Source: Allolobophora icterica (lineage: Eukaryota > Annelida > Clitellata > Crassiclitellata > Lumbricidae). From it: a DNA stretch of 64,000 bases. This document shows, in pieces, positions 48,230-59,165 of the stretch. The translations under genes and the position numbers were made by a program. The DNA lies in NCBI GenBank assembly GCA_963556255.1, contig OY744616.1:29573408-29637407 (forward strand), read 5' to 3'. Positions within the stretch are counted from its first letter, which is position 1. Every line of letters begins with the position of its first letter. The notes under the pieces are model-generated. The model did no database searches and was not told the origin of the DNA. It saw nothing but the letters and a program-made list of their open reading frames with translations.

Positions 48230-48599
48230 CTATAAGAGAACACATTGCACATACATTACCTCTATAATAGACAAAATACACGATGATCCGTAGTACATCT
48301 CGGCTCTCCTACTTTACCACTTACACCTTTGTGTGTATAGGCCTATATATGTATGCGTGCATGCATTTACAGTATATACATATAAATGTGTGTGTATAAA
48401 TGAATGCATTTCTAACGCGTGCGTGTTTGTCTGCATTTCATGTTTGCACTGCATGTGTGCATGTACGTATATTATATGTATTGTAATTGTAATTTGAAAC
48501 TTATAAAGCGCCACTTTAAGGCGAACTCCTCAGAGGCCCTTCCCACCCAATGTCTAAGAAACTAATGGGAAATAAAGCGGTCGTCAAGTGTTTGCGGAA
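48230..48599. other. No gene; CR1-type 3' end in reverse at 48488-48535
   Basis: ATAAAGCGCCACTTTAAGGC, then CTCAGAGGCCCTT is the complement of a CR1-type 3' UTR. The rest is AT-rich. Confidence 0.4.
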
Positions 48600-48665
48600 A
48601 AGAAAGGGAGCGAGAGAGACAAAGACAGAGAGACAGAGACCGACAGAGACAGACAGAGAAGCTCC
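48600..48665. repeat. GACA/GAGA simple sequence
   Basis: GAGAGACAAAGACAGAGAGA-type. Confidence 0.8.
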
Positions 48666-48811
48666 CGTCGCAGGGCCAACAAACGCAAAGCTGCGTCGCT
48701 GTGCATTGCCAGTTCGGGTCTTATAAACCACTGGCTCTCCGTGTGCCGCCGACGACAGAGGACGGCGGCTAGGGACAGTGGAAAGTTGTATGTATGAATG
48801 TATATACATAT

Positions 48812-49010
48812 ATGTGGTGGGCCAGACGGCATTGAACTGGCTCCCTCCGGAGCTGCGCCTGCTCCCCATGCAGAACTCCCTCTGATACATTCTACACTAT
48901 AGACTTAAAACTGTTCTATTTGGCCGTGCTGGAATCGGGGGCACCTCTGAGTAGCCCCCTTGAAGAGGTACTATGTAAATACTCAAACGAATGAATGAAT
49001 GATTGTATGA
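48812..49010 (+). mobile_element. CR1-like LINE 3' end, degenerate
   Basis: CATTGAACTGGCTCCCTCCG and GGGGGCACCTCTGAGTAGCC match the WNGLP.ELR...GSASE region and stop of the CR1 at 26783-27575. The tail is CGAATGAATGAATGATTG. Confidence 0.6.
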
Positions 49011-49519
49011 ATGTATATATACACGAATGTACGCATATAATGTATGAATATATTTATGAATGTATATAATTATATATGTTTATAGACACTTATTAGCGCC
49101 TTTCAGTTGCCGGTCAAAAAGTCTTTGGTCTCAATCTTCAACTCTAAGCAAATAATGTTCAAAAACTGTAAATTTTTAATTGACTATCTCGAAAACTAAT
49201 TGCTGTCAGTGGTGATGTTGGTTTACAATTATTGTTTATAGAATTCCAGGCAACCGCGGATCTGCGTGTGAAGAGCTGCCTCCACCAAACTTAATTCCAG
49301 TTTGAAATATAGGCTAATGATCGCTTGTCAAGCTGACTGAGAATGTAGGGCTTGTAGCGTATCGGAATCAGCAGATCACGAACACGTAGAAAGAAGTCTT
49401 ATACCGATGATAATTTATTATACTGCACGATTCTGAGGAAGCTGAAACGGTTTTCTCAAGGCTATAATAGAAGTAAGCTTGATACAGTAATCTCGCCGCT
49501 CCATTTCTAAACACCTTGT
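49011..49519. other. No gene recognised
   Basis: AT-rich, short ORFs only. Confidence 0.4.
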
Positions 49520-49527
49520 CTTCTGAC

Positions 49528-50052
49528 CAAAGCTCGAGGGTACGCGTACCTTAAAAATAGAATACGTTAAAATACGTACGTACCTTTAAAAAAATACAAT
49601 ACGCGTATGGTACGTATCATGCACGAAAATTTTATTTATGGTTTACTCGGCGACCCATAGCCTACGTATAATCTGACGTCAACAGTATGCATCATTGAAA
49701 CCGGTACTTCCGGTAGCGTAGCAGTAAATTTAATTCGATAAATTCTTCTGTTATAATTAATTTAATGCAAATTGTACTTTCATTCTGAGGAGAGCTAACC
49801 CTGACTGACATTAGTGCATTAAGTGCAATGTATGCTGGATAAACATAGACCAACAATATAGCACTGCAGCAATTTACTATGCTGTATACTGGGATGTGAT
49901 TGTTTGCTTAAATTAAATTGAACATTCTTATAATGAGCAATGACGTGGTTAGCGTATTTTTGTATTGTTTACGTACCCTAAAATAGGGTACGTTAAAAAC
50001 GTACGTACCTTTAAAAAAATAGAATACGTATGGTACGTACCCTCGAGCTTTG
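49528..50052. mobile_element. hAT-type MITE, copy B
   Basis: 525 bp, nearly identical to 29142-29668, with the same CAAAGCTCGAGGGTACG termini and its own perfect 8-bp duplication CTTCTGAC (49520-49527, 50053-50060). Confidence 0.93.
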
Positions 50053-50060
50053 CTTCTGAC

Positions 50061-50453
50061 CATCTACTTGCCGGAAGTTTGCATCATGAATTGAAACCGA
50101 AACTGACCTTACCTACAATTGTTTTGACTGAGCGCCTGTAAATCACCTGGTTGTCTGCGCGCTGCAGAAAAATCTAGAATACAATACGGTTAGCATATGG
50201 CCTACTAGTGACAGATACTGCTGCGATGCTGACAAATGATGCGATGAACCTGCATTATAGACGAGCCCTGTTCACACTAGATGATGCGTTTCTTTCAGCA
50301 GAGACTTGACTATTATAACTCACTTCTCAACTAAGGGCGTTCTGCACAAACTTCAAAGAGTTCCACACTCGCTCTACAAGAAGTCGATAGAAAGAAACTG
50401 TTTTGCTTTAATTGCATAATAAGTAACTAGCGAAAAATTTACTGAATCCTTAC
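50061..50453. other. No gene recognised (intron)
   Basis: Mixed sequence without coding signals. Confidence 0.35.
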
Positions 50454-50542
50454 GTATATCGCAGTTTTGTCCTGTCCAAGAAGCTGCACACATTGTTCTA
50501 GTCACTGTTCCCGTGTAGTATATGGTGTTGCAACGATAGCAT
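50454..50542 (-). CDS. Cys-rich EGF-like exon
   Basis: 89 nt between acceptor (GTTGATTTTAG|) and donor (GATATAC|GTAAGG). The frame reads CYRCNTIYYTGTVTRTMCAA, then SWTGQNCDI; the final WTGQNCDI is the usual EGF terminus. One nucleotide of a codon at each end. It is the most upstream exon found for the minus-strand gene; a signal-peptide exon is not visible, and beyond 52.7 kb the Polinton begins. Confidence 0.6.
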
Positions 50543-51327
50543 CTAAAATCAACGTCAAAAGTTGACAAAAGAAGGATTGTTATTCAGTCGATTTAACCCA
50601 TGAAGCAATTGGCGACCCCAGGATTTTATGTTTGGAAGTTCATGTTTTAGCCCTGCAGGATTTTAAAAAAGGTGCCAACAAGGAAAAACCTTATACACCC
50701 AGCCAATTCGGAAGTTTTTCTTGTAAAAAATTACTATGCTTACAGGATAAAAGTTAATTTATTTCAGACATGCGATCGAATTACGTCGATGAGGAAATCA
50801 CACCGAAAAGATCATATGGAGGAAATCATAGAATACAGGAAAGATGCCGAATTCTTTTGGATAAAGGCCAGAGATGCAAGTTGGTTTTGGGGCCCGAGAA
50901 CGGGTCCTGGACGCTGAAAATGTTGAGGCATATAGTATCAAACTCATTTATATTATATAAGTTTATCCTGGCGATTCAGCAGACCAGTATTGACCATTGT
51001 ATAATAATCGCAACGTAACCTGAGCGTTTTTCGCGCCAGAGCACACGTGAAAAATTGGGCAGCAAACGACGTCACTCTACACCTATCACGCAAGTAGTTA
51101 ATCTATTAAGCCTCTGACTCATTAGCTAATTAATAGGCCAATTAGGCTCATTAACAGGTAATTAATTAATTAATTAATTAATTAGCCATTTTTGTGGTTA
51201 TCGGAGGAGCGAAAGTGATCTGTTGACGCGTCGTGGCTTTGAAAAATGATCTGGTAACGGTAATGTGTGTGCGTGCTGGTGTTTTGTTCGCGTTCTCTAT
51301 CAAAAATAAAAAAATAAAAAAATAAAG
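50543..51327. other. No gene; (TTAA)n patch at 51158-51184
   Basis: TAATTAATTAATTAATTAAT array near 51170. The rest is unrecognised. Confidence 0.4.
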
Positions 51328-51402
51328 GTTTAAGGTGGGATTCGATCCCGTGACCGTGCGGTCACAAGGCGCCGACTTAAACCACTACTCTATCGACGAC
51401 AA
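51328..51402 (-). tRNA. tRNA-like sequence (tRNA pseudogene or SINE head)
   Basis: The minus strand has an A-box-like TAGAGTAGTGGTTTAAG, a B-box-like GGGATCGAATCCC about 35 nt later, and a T-rich run just downstream that could terminate Pol III. The acceptor stem does not pair and the T stem has only three good pairs, so this is not a functional tRNA. Confidence 0.4.
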
Positions 51403-52276
<874 letters not shown>

Positions 52277-52277
<1 letters not shown>

Positions 52278-52772
52278 AGTCGAGAAGTCGCAACACTATT
52301 TACAGTGGGCAGCTACGTAAAGTTATTCTTTGACTCGAGCGAGTTAAGATAAGATAAAAGATAAGCATATTATTTAATATACCAATTACCATTCGTATTT
52401 TGGGATGCATAAATGGTTGTGACAGGTATTCTGAAGAGCCTTGCTGAGGCGAAACGGTTGATATTTTGAGGACTTGCGACCCTTACCAAAAAAACCGTAG
52501 GTAAACTTAGCCGCATACACACATTTATCTCCGTGTAAACCTTCGTTTCCGGATTTATTTTCCGTCTTTTCTTATAACGCTATCTAGCCTATAGAAATGT
52601 TGGTCGTTCGTTCTAGCATTCAGTTTTAGGTCCACCCTCGTCAAAAAAATGTGAAAATTACCCTTACCTTAGGCTATCAACTAGACTTTACCGTTGTGCA
52701 TACTTCATCAGACTCGGAATAATATCATGACAACTAAAGCTCACATGACATGTGACCTATCGCCGATCAGTA
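52277..52772. other. Flank or left terminal region of the Polinton
   Basis: No gene. The left terminal inverted repeat should lie here, but its edge cannot be placed because the other end is outside the window. Confidence 0.4.
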
Positions 52773-54206
52773 TCACAATTGGGTCAAGTTTTCATTATCA
52801 ACCCAAGAATTAAAAGATTCGGGATATCCCAGCCACTTTACGAAAGATTTCTTTCCGCGTTTTTTTATGATCTTTTCGATCCTATAAATTTCGTGATTCG
52901 TTTTCTGTAATTCCTGTTCGTAAAAAGAACCCTTTATATCTTCTCCGTCATAATCTGTTATCTTATACGTCGGAGGATCGGTGTATTGAATTTTTGTCAC
53001 AGTAAAGACTTCTTCTGTCCATCTAGGCGTATAGCCCTTTTCGAAGAACTTCTTCTTCTTAGAAATTCTGACTTTATCGCCTATTGAAAATTTAGGTTTA
53101 TGAGGTGGTTCTGGGTGTAAACCGCCATATAAATTCATCCACACAGCGTTTTCATTTGCTTTCATACTCGCTTTTATTGGAGACATTTTTATGGAGGAAT
53201 GCCTAGTGTTGTTATAACGAGCAACCATATTATCTAAAACATCGATATATTTTCTAGTCGAATTAGCCGTAAAATATTTGAACATCTTCTATTTCATCGT
53301 TCGATTCCATCGTTCGATAACGGATGATTTTTCTTCATTCTCAGTGGAATACAAATCGATTCCTATTGATTTCACGTCTTTATTGTAAAATTCTTTTCCT
53401 TTATCGACCCACTGTTTCTCGGGTTTTCGTCCGCTACTGGAAAATATTTTGGTGAAAGCATCGAACACAGATTTTCCGCTCTTATCTTTTATCGGAACAA
53501 GCCAGCCATATTTTGAAAAAAGATCGATTACGCCTAATAAATATTTAACGCCATCGTTATGTTTCGCGAAAGCCTGCATGTCTATGAGGTCTGCAGCCCA
53601 AATCTCGTCAATACCTTTAACGTAAACCTTCCTTTTTGTAAAATGTCGGACTATCGGTTTATGCAATTCTTCAGCGAGTTCGTCCGTCCATTTTGACGGC
53701 GATTTTGCACCCGGCTTCGAATCGGAAGAAGCTAGACCTAAACCAAGATTCGCTTTAGCAGACAAAATAGGTTTAACTATGGCTCTTTCGACGCGCTCAC
53801 GTAATGTAGGATTATTTATATTATTTAATTCATTTACCATTACTCTGTCGGCGGCATTTCTAGCAGCGGTATCCGAATACTGGTCATAAGCTAAATAGTG
53901 ACGATAAGCTGCTTGGTCGATTCGATCGACTGGCTTACTGCAGTTTTTAGGGGAGCCGTCAGGATTCAATCTTAGATCTAATCTAGTTCCGGGCCCAGTA
54001 AACGAATGTCCTGGAAGATGCAATTCTCCAGGGAATCGAGCCCACGGCAATTTAATACTACTAGTAGCTGAATTTAAAGACCCAACTAGATCGCCTCCTT
54101 TTTTGGCAGTGGAAACAAATCGAGTTTTAGTTTTTCCGCATTCGACACATACGGCTCTAATCGTAGGTCTTTTATTTTTACTGATGACATTTTTAATATC
54201 TGTCAT
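52773..54206 (-). pseudogene. Polinton integrase with N-terminal PLA2-like domain and C-terminal chromodomain
   Basis: Two abutting minus frames (53289-54206 and 52773-53285) lie in the same phase, separated by one in-frame TAG at 53289-53291. Residues ~15-35 hold a CXXC pair (VCVECGK). Residues ~60-150 resemble the parvovirus-type phospholipase A2 domain: calcium loop GPGTRLD and the helix DQAAYRHYLAY, with Tyr where the catalytic Asp of the HD pair is expected. The integrase core follows: WAADLIDM (D), QWVDKGKEF (D) and SSVIERWNR (E), all catalytic acids present. After the stop come the integrase C-terminal region and a chromodomain-like end (IYRIEKIIKKRG, VKWLGYPESFNSW). Integrase inserts element DNA; the chromodomain may direct it to chromatin. 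Inactive as read because of the stop. Confidence 0.85.
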
Positions 54207-54288
54207 TTCGGTTTCTCTCTTGCACTTTACGAATACATCTGTTCCATATACATTTTAATATAAAACTATTTTTATAATTAAAAAAGAA

Positions 54289-55069
54289 ATGGAAGTTAAA
54301 GATTTATCCTGGAACGACGAGACATAGAAAAGATTTAATAACCCGTTATTACCTAGAAGTATAAGAGGTCTGATCGTAGGGAAGTCTGGATGTGGTAAGA
54401 CTACGCTACTATTAAATTTACTTTTGAACCCAGGATGGTTAGACTACCACAGCCTACAGGTATTTGGAAGATCTCTCTTTCAACCAGAATATAAAATACT
54501 TAAAAAAAGCATTCGAAGAAAAATTGCCTAAAGAAGCAATCGTCAGGTTGTTTGGTTGTCAAGACGAGATAGCCCGGCTGAATGTATCTCCAATATCAGT
54601 CGTTGAAGAAATGGCTAAAAGTATAGTTAAAAAATCTGATATGAACTGTCGATTCTTTGAAACTTCGGAAGAAGTCCCCGATCCGAGAGACTTGAGTGCC
54701 AAGCAGAACCTGATGATTTTCGACGACTTACAGTTAGAAAAACAAAACAAATGTGAATCTTATTATATCAGAGAGAGACATAGCAATGTTGACTGCTTTT
54801 ACCTCGCACAGAATTATTTCAAGCTGCCTAGACAGACTATCAGAGAGAATGCAAACTTTATCTGTTTATTTAGTCAAGACTTTAAAAATATTAATAATAT
54901 ATACAACGATCACGTAGGCGTAGATGATATGCCTAAAGACGAATTTGTAAAACTGTGCAAAACTGCGTGGGAGCGTCCGCAGGGATTTGTAGTGATAGAT
55001 TTAACCAGTAAAATGAATGACGGCAAATATAGAAGTGGGTTAGATACATTTTATATGCCTTCAGCATAA
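54289..55069 (+). pseudogene. Polinton packaging ATPase (FtsK/HerA, A32-like)
   Basis: ATG at 54289 follows an AT-rich leader. A TAG occurs at codon 13 (54325-54327). Then comes Walker A GLIVGKSGCGKTT (~54346-54385), and a frameshift between about 54460 and 54510 leads into the frame 54464-55069. That frame carries Walker B NLMIFDDLQLE, a sensor segment YLAQNYFKLPRQTIRENAN and a conserved GFVVIDL near the end. In related elements this ATPase drives genome packaging into capsids. Both lesions would prevent a full product. Confidence 0.85.
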
Positions 55070-55084
55070 AAATAATCTTCATAA

Positions 55085-55103
55085 GTTATATATTATATAT
55101 ATA
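55085..55103 (+). promoter_or_regulatory. TATATA box before penton gene
   Basis: TTATATATTATATATATA directly abuts the ATG at 55104. Similar boxes: 55933-55944, 56577-56600, 57637-57650, 60527-60533, 61127-61144. Confidence 0.5.
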
Positions 55104-55901
55104 ATGGAAGCGCGGTTAGAAAAGATAGTTCTCAACACAGAAAAGATCGTTCGTAACACGGAGCCTAAAGAGTCATTCAGCATTTTGGTGAGCGAAAGGA
55201 GCACGCAAATTCGAACAAAATTTAATCCTCTGATTCAACTTGACAAAAACAAAAAGGATTAAATGTGTCTTGTTAATTTGGAGACTTATAATTCCTTCCC
55301 GAATATATATTCTGGAAACCACAAGTTTGTGTATTCGCCGGATAATGGTAAAACGTGGTTTACTATAGAAATCCCAGAAGGGAGTTACGAAATCGTAGAT
55401 TTAAACGAACACATTCAGAGAATCATGAAACAATCAGGACATTATGACGAAACGGGAGATGCGTACTGTATAACGTTACAAGCGAACAACAATACTTTGA
55501 AGTCGGTGTTAGATATCGGTGCTAACTATCAGGTCAATATGACAATCGAGAACTCGATTAGAACTGTTTTAGGATTTAATAGCCGAGTATATTCAGAAGG
55601 ATACAACGAATCGGAAAACATAGTAAATATAATGAACGTAAATAGTTTGAGAGTAACCAGCGACGTAATAGGATCTTCGTACTCTAACGGAACAACGGAA
55701 AACATTATATATTCCTTTTTCCCGAATGTAGGCCCCGGATACAAGATCATAGAAGTGCCCGTTAATTTAGTATATCTTCCTATTACGCTATTTACGATTT
55801 CAGCTATGGAAACAAAACTTACAGATCAAAATGGAAAACTAATCAACCTTAGGGAGAGGAGTTGTCGATCAGGTTTCAAATTAGAGAAGTGTGAGAATTA
55901 A
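55104..55901 (+). pseudogene. Polinton penton-like minor capsid protein
   Basis: The ATG at 55104 opens 52 codons (KIVLNTEKIVRNTEPKESFS ... FNPLIQLDKNKK) closed by an in-frame TAA at 55260-55262. The same frame continues from 55263 with LVNLETYNSFPNI, IPEGSYEIVDLNEHIQ, ENSIRTVLGF and PVNLVYLPITLFTISA. This is the single-jelly-roll penton type of Polintons and adintoviruses, forming capsid vertices. A frameshift near 55850 scrambles the last ~15 residues. One nonsense change and one frameshift are therefore present. Confidence 0.8.
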
Positions 55902-55944
55902 TTATTGTGGTATTAAAGTTTTTAATTTCAATTATATATATAAA

Positions 55945-56561
55945 ATGTGTCGATATACGAATATAAAAGTTAATGTTTCGGATGGACAAAAGGACAAAAT
56001 TAAACGCGCAGTTGAAGCAGGGACAGGAACGAGTATAAGATTAACTCATGGATATCTATCCGGCGAACACGTTTTAGCTCTTACACGAGCACAAATTAAT
56101 AAAATGACCAAGGCATATCAGAATGGGACTGGTACTACGCTCAAAATGAGTAAAACGCAAATAGACCATAATATGATATTCGAAGGCGGTTTTCTTCCAG
56201 CGTTATTACCACTTCTAGCTACAGCTGGAAAATTCCTTCTTTCTAGCGTTCTGCCAAGTCTTGCAACTGGAGCTTTAAGCGGATTAGCAAGTACAGGAGT
56301 AAGTAAGATAATGGGATCGGGTGTTAATGGAGGTGCTTTTTATACATAAAGAAAGGAGGAGGAAGCTACAAGATGGTTCCGCACGCAGCAGGTCTTTACC
56401 TGAAACCATGGTCAGGGTCGGGATTGGACGATGCAGGATAAGGACTGTACATGCGCAGAGGTTCTGGATTTGTCAATGGTTCAGGATTGATTCTTGGAAA
56501 CGACAATCCCATTTCAAAAGTACTTTCTAGTATTCCATCCTTGGTCCGATTCTTGGTATGA
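55945..56561 (+). pseudogene. Polinton pX-like hydrophobic virion protein
   Basis: ATG at 55945 follows a TATATATATAAA box. The 134-residue open part begins MCRYTNIKVNVSDGQKDKIK, has a repeated GTGT..L/MS motif (AGTGTSIRLTHG, NGTGTTLKMSK) and a Gly/Ala/Leu-rich hydrophobic segment (FLPALLPLLATAGKFLLSSV). It stops at 56349, but the next frame continues with Gly/Ser-rich family-like sequence to about 56561, containing one more stop near 56438. So a frameshift near 56346 and a nonsense codon break its tail. Related proteins of adintoviruses are compared with adenovirus core protein X; a role in the virion is inferred. Confidence 0.65.
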
Positions 56562-56600
56562 TTCTGTAAATGTTATAATATATATATACATATATATATA

Positions 56601-57002
56601 ATGTCGCGATAGGGTATGCCAATACACAAGTTTATAACAAAACGCAATTCTCCGAGCAGAGTTAGAACTCGACCAGAATCAGTATTTTGGTTGCCTAAAG
56701 AAGTAACGCATCGGGCTATAAGACAACCGGGCTCACAGCGTTGGGAGATTTTCGCACAACGAGCGATCACAATTCAACCCAGATCATCGGTATCGCAAGA
56801 GCTAGGATTTGGCGTTCGACTAACTAGGGGAGTATGTCTAGTCTCGCTTAGACAGGCGATTAAAGAAAAGGGATGTAGCTTGCAAGACTCAACCATTTGC
56901 GAAGATGTAGAAGACATTGTTATTACTATTCAAAACAATTCCGATTCCGTAGTTATCATTAAGGAAAAAGATTCGCTATGCTACATTAATTACCACGTTT
57001 AA
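56601..57002 (+). pseudogene. dUTPase-fold-like small Polinton protein
   Basis: The ATG at 56601, abutting a long TATATA box, is followed by a TAG at codon 4; the same frame reopens at an ATG at 56616 and runs 128 codons. The second half (ELGFGVRLTRG ... IVITIQNNSDSVVIIKEKDS, then LCYINY) has the beta-strand pattern of trimeric dUTPase-like domains (IxVQNxS...ExGDxL). The catalytic motifs of true dUTPases are not evident, so a structural or decoration role is as likely. The alternative start at 56616 could rescue translation. Confidence 0.5.
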
Positions 57003-57026
57003 ATTTAAAAAATCTTAATAATAATA

Positions 57027-57563
57027 ATGGAATATAAACAAATGGAAAATTCAGCGCAATCGTATCGTTTTAAAAAAATTAACGAAATTCAAAAAGAAAT
57101 CGAACAAGAACGCGATAAAAGGACCGCCTTAAGTACAAAGTATCGTAGGAACATAAGAATTATTAGCGTAATCGACAACGCTCTGATAGTAACTGTGATG
57201 GGCCTCAGCAGCTCGGGACTGGCAGCTCTGGCTACTGTAATTGCAACTCCGGCCATAGCGATAGCAACAGGTACGGCAGTAGGTGTAGGATTGTTAATTG
57301 TTATCGGAGGACAAGTTAGTAAGAAGCTTGCACTGAAATTGACAAAGCACGAAAAGATCAAAACGTTAGCGGAAGCAAAACTAAACACTATCAGTAGCCT
57401 CATTTCAAAGGCTCTTGTTGACGACAATATTTCAGACGTTGAATATTCGCTAATTCTAAGCGAGTTTGTGAAATTCAACGATATGAAAGAAAAAATTAAA
57501 GATAAAACCAAAGTTAGCACAGAAAAATTAATGTTTAACGAGAACGTTTTAACTGGAACGTAA
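57027..57563 (+). CDS. Conserved Polinton membrane protein
   Basis: 178-codon intact frame. Residues 1-45 are a charged helix (KINEIQKEIEQERDKRTALS). Residues ~52-98 form two hydrophobic segments (ALIVTVMGLSSSGLAALATV and AIAIATGTAVGVGLLIVIGG) making a membrane hairpin. Residues 100-170 are charged helices (LTKHEKIKTLAEAKLNTISS). I recognise this arrangement from other Polinton-like elements of invertebrates, but its function is unknown; membrane penetration or envelope-like roles are conceivable. It lies 24 bp after the dUTPase-like gene. Confidence 0.7.
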   Translation: MEYKQMENSAQSYRFKKINEIQKEIEQERDKRTALSTKYRRNIRIISVIDNALIVTVMGLSSSGLAALATVIATPAIAIATGTAVGVGLLIVIGGQVSKKLALKLTKHEKIKTLAEAKLNTISSLISKALVDDNISDVEYSLILSEFVKFNDMKEKIKDKTKVSTEKLMFNENVLTGT

Positions 57564-57579
57564 ATTGAACGTTCGAAAT

Positions 57580-57625
57580 CAGCGTTCGTAATTACGTTCG
57601 AATTTACGTTCGAATTTACGTTTTA
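57580..57625. repeat. Intergenic AATTTACGTTCG tandem repeat
   Basis: Three to four 13-bp units (ACGTTCGAATTT) lie between two Polinton genes, just after the stop at 57563; possibly a terminator or regulatory site. Confidence 0.6.
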
Positions 57626-57653
57626 AAAATATGTATGTATATATAAATAAAAT

Positions 57654-58574
57654 ATGTCGTTTCTAAAGATAACCGATCCCGCAAAAAGAGATTTTATCGT
57701 TGAAGAGTTTCTGAAATCGAAGAAGAATATTCGACAAAACGTTTTATCCGAGAGATTAGGAGATATAGGACTACAACGAGAATTAACGAGATTATACAAA
57801 CCAATAGTCGACTCGCAATCTACAATTTTAAAAGAACAAAAGGCTTTGTTATCTACTATAAAAGACAACTCGGCAGAGACAGCTAACGCTTTAAAAGCGC
57901 TTCTCGCTTCTATTTCGACATCGTTAAAAGCCATTCAGTTTCCTCAATACCCTTCGATAGACGCTTACGGTGAAAACCCGGTAGAAGATATAAAAACCTT
58001 AGAACTAGGAGATATTGCGATGAAGTACCTGCAGCAATACGCGTCCGATAAAAAGATGGTAGACACAACGTTCGGTATAAACTCAAAAGACGGTCAATTT
58101 TATATAGGCGACAGCCCTATATCGATCAACGGCAATAACGTGACGGTAGGAAATAAGATATACGAAGGAACTCCAGGACTTTGGGAATTATTAACGATGG
58201 TCAAACCGGACGAGTCGATTTTCAATGCAAACGATTGGGAAGAATATGCCGAGATTCTGAAGGTAACGAATGCTATAAGGCAGCCGAAAAATCCAAGAAA
58301 ACCAAAATCCTCTAGGAGCTTAAAATATAAAAATATTATTAAACCGATATGGGACTCGATGACGTCAAAGACGCAAGGTAAAGGAATAGGCCTATCGCGT
58401 ATCGTTATTCCTCAAGATCCTAATGCATTAGTAGAAATGTTATCTCTGCGAATGGCCAGCTTCGAGGCGGGCAATACGGGTGTGAGAAATGAGATAGTTG
58501 GTATATGCGACGAGTTACTAAAACAAGGAGCGATGAATAAAAATGAATATAAAAATATAATGCTATTAATATAA
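57654..58574 (+). CDS. Conserved Polinton coiled-coil/virion-associated protein, 306 aa
   Basis: Intact frame from an ATG preceded by GTATATATAAATAAA. Residues 1-100: helical, with DPAKRDFIVEEFLKSKKNIR and LSERLGDIGLQRELTRLYKP. Residues 120-185: a small beta domain (DTTFGINSKDGQFYIGDSPI, GNKIYEGTPGLWELL). C-terminus: IPQDPNALVEMLSLRMASFE then GNTGVRNEIVGICDELL. The same block order occurs in many invertebrate Polintons. The function is not established; capsid assembly is a guess. The next gene starts 2 bp downstream. Confidence 0.75.
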   Translation: MSFLKITDPAKRDFIVEEFLKSKKNIRQNVLSERLGDIGLQRELTRLYKPIVDSQSTILKEQKALLSTIKDNSAETANALKALLASISTSLKAIQFPQYPSIDAYGENPVEDIKTLELGDIAMKYLQQYASDKKMVDTTFGINSKDGQFYIGDSPISINGNNVTVGNKIYEGTPGLWELLTMVKPDESIFNANDWEEYAEILKVTNAIRQPKNPRKPKSSRSLKYKNIIKPIWDSMTSKTQGKGIGLSRIVIPQDPNALVEMLSLRMASFEAGNTGVRNEIVGICDELLKQGAMNKNEYKNIMLLI

Positions 58575-58576
58575 AA

Positions 58577-59119
58577 ATGTTAGTAGTTGCTAAAAGAAGG
58601 TATAAGAAACAATACGTTATCGGAGGGGCGGGAATATTCGATATTGTTGCGGGTTTTTTCAAGAAATTATTTACGTCGAATGCCGCTAAACAAATAGCGA
58701 CAACCGCTCTCAGCGTAGGAAAAGATGCTGCTAAAGACATCGGGAAAAAAGCGCTGGATTCCGGAAAAACTGCAGTTGTTGACGCCGGGAAACGATTAGT
58801 CGATAAAGCGGTTGCTAAAATTATGAGTTCCCAAAATGTGCCGTCTACAAGACCTGTTGCTACGGAACTCGCTTCACAGGCGCTTTCAGCGCTTCCAGCG
58901 CTTTCAGCGTTCCAACCGCAACCGGTAGAAAGTAAAGACTTTCTAACTCAAGAAAGTAAAGACGTTCTAACTAGACTAATTAACGACGGAGCGCGTTCGA
59001 AGAATACAAATATAAATAATTTAATGATGGGGCACGGTTTAACTTCCAATGCAAAGAGCGCTATTAGAATTCAAGATCTCGTTAGACGCTTAAGCGGAGC
59101 GGGATTGAAAGTTGCGTAG
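58577..59119 (+). CDS. pVI/pX-like amphipathic minor virion protein
   Basis: Intact 180-codon frame. It has a basic N-terminus (VAKRRYKKQ), then a Gly-rich amphipathic helix GGAGIFDIVAGFFKKLF, typical of membrane-disrupting virion proteins. A long Ala/Lys helix repeats an 11-residue pattern (GKDAAKDIGKKALDSGKTAV). After an SALPALSAF repeat, the tail has LLTRLINDGARSK-like sequence and GHGLTSNAKSAI. By position and composition it matches the pVI/pX-type proteins of adintoviruses, which sit inside the capsid. Direct sequence homology to adenovirus is not claimed. Confidence 0.6.
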   Translation: MLVVAKRRYKKQYVIGGAGIFDIVAGFFKKLFTSNAAKQIATTALSVGKDAAKDIGKKALDSGKTAVVDAGKRLVDKAVAKIMSSQNVPSTRPVATELASQALSALPALSAFQPQPVESKDFLTQESKDVLTRLINDGARSKNTNINNLMMGHGLTSNAKSAIRIQDLVRRLSGAGLKVA

Positions 59120-59165
59120 GTTATTTATATTAAAAAAAAATAAAATCATATATTATTAATAAAAA

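Noticed and set aside
51328..51402. Functional tRNA gene
   Set aside because: A- and B-box-like motifs exist, but the acceptor stem does not pair and the T stem is poor.
57089..57520. Minus-strand ORF within the Polinton membrane-protein gene
   Set aside because: Shadow of the plus-strand gene; no promoter box and no known motif.
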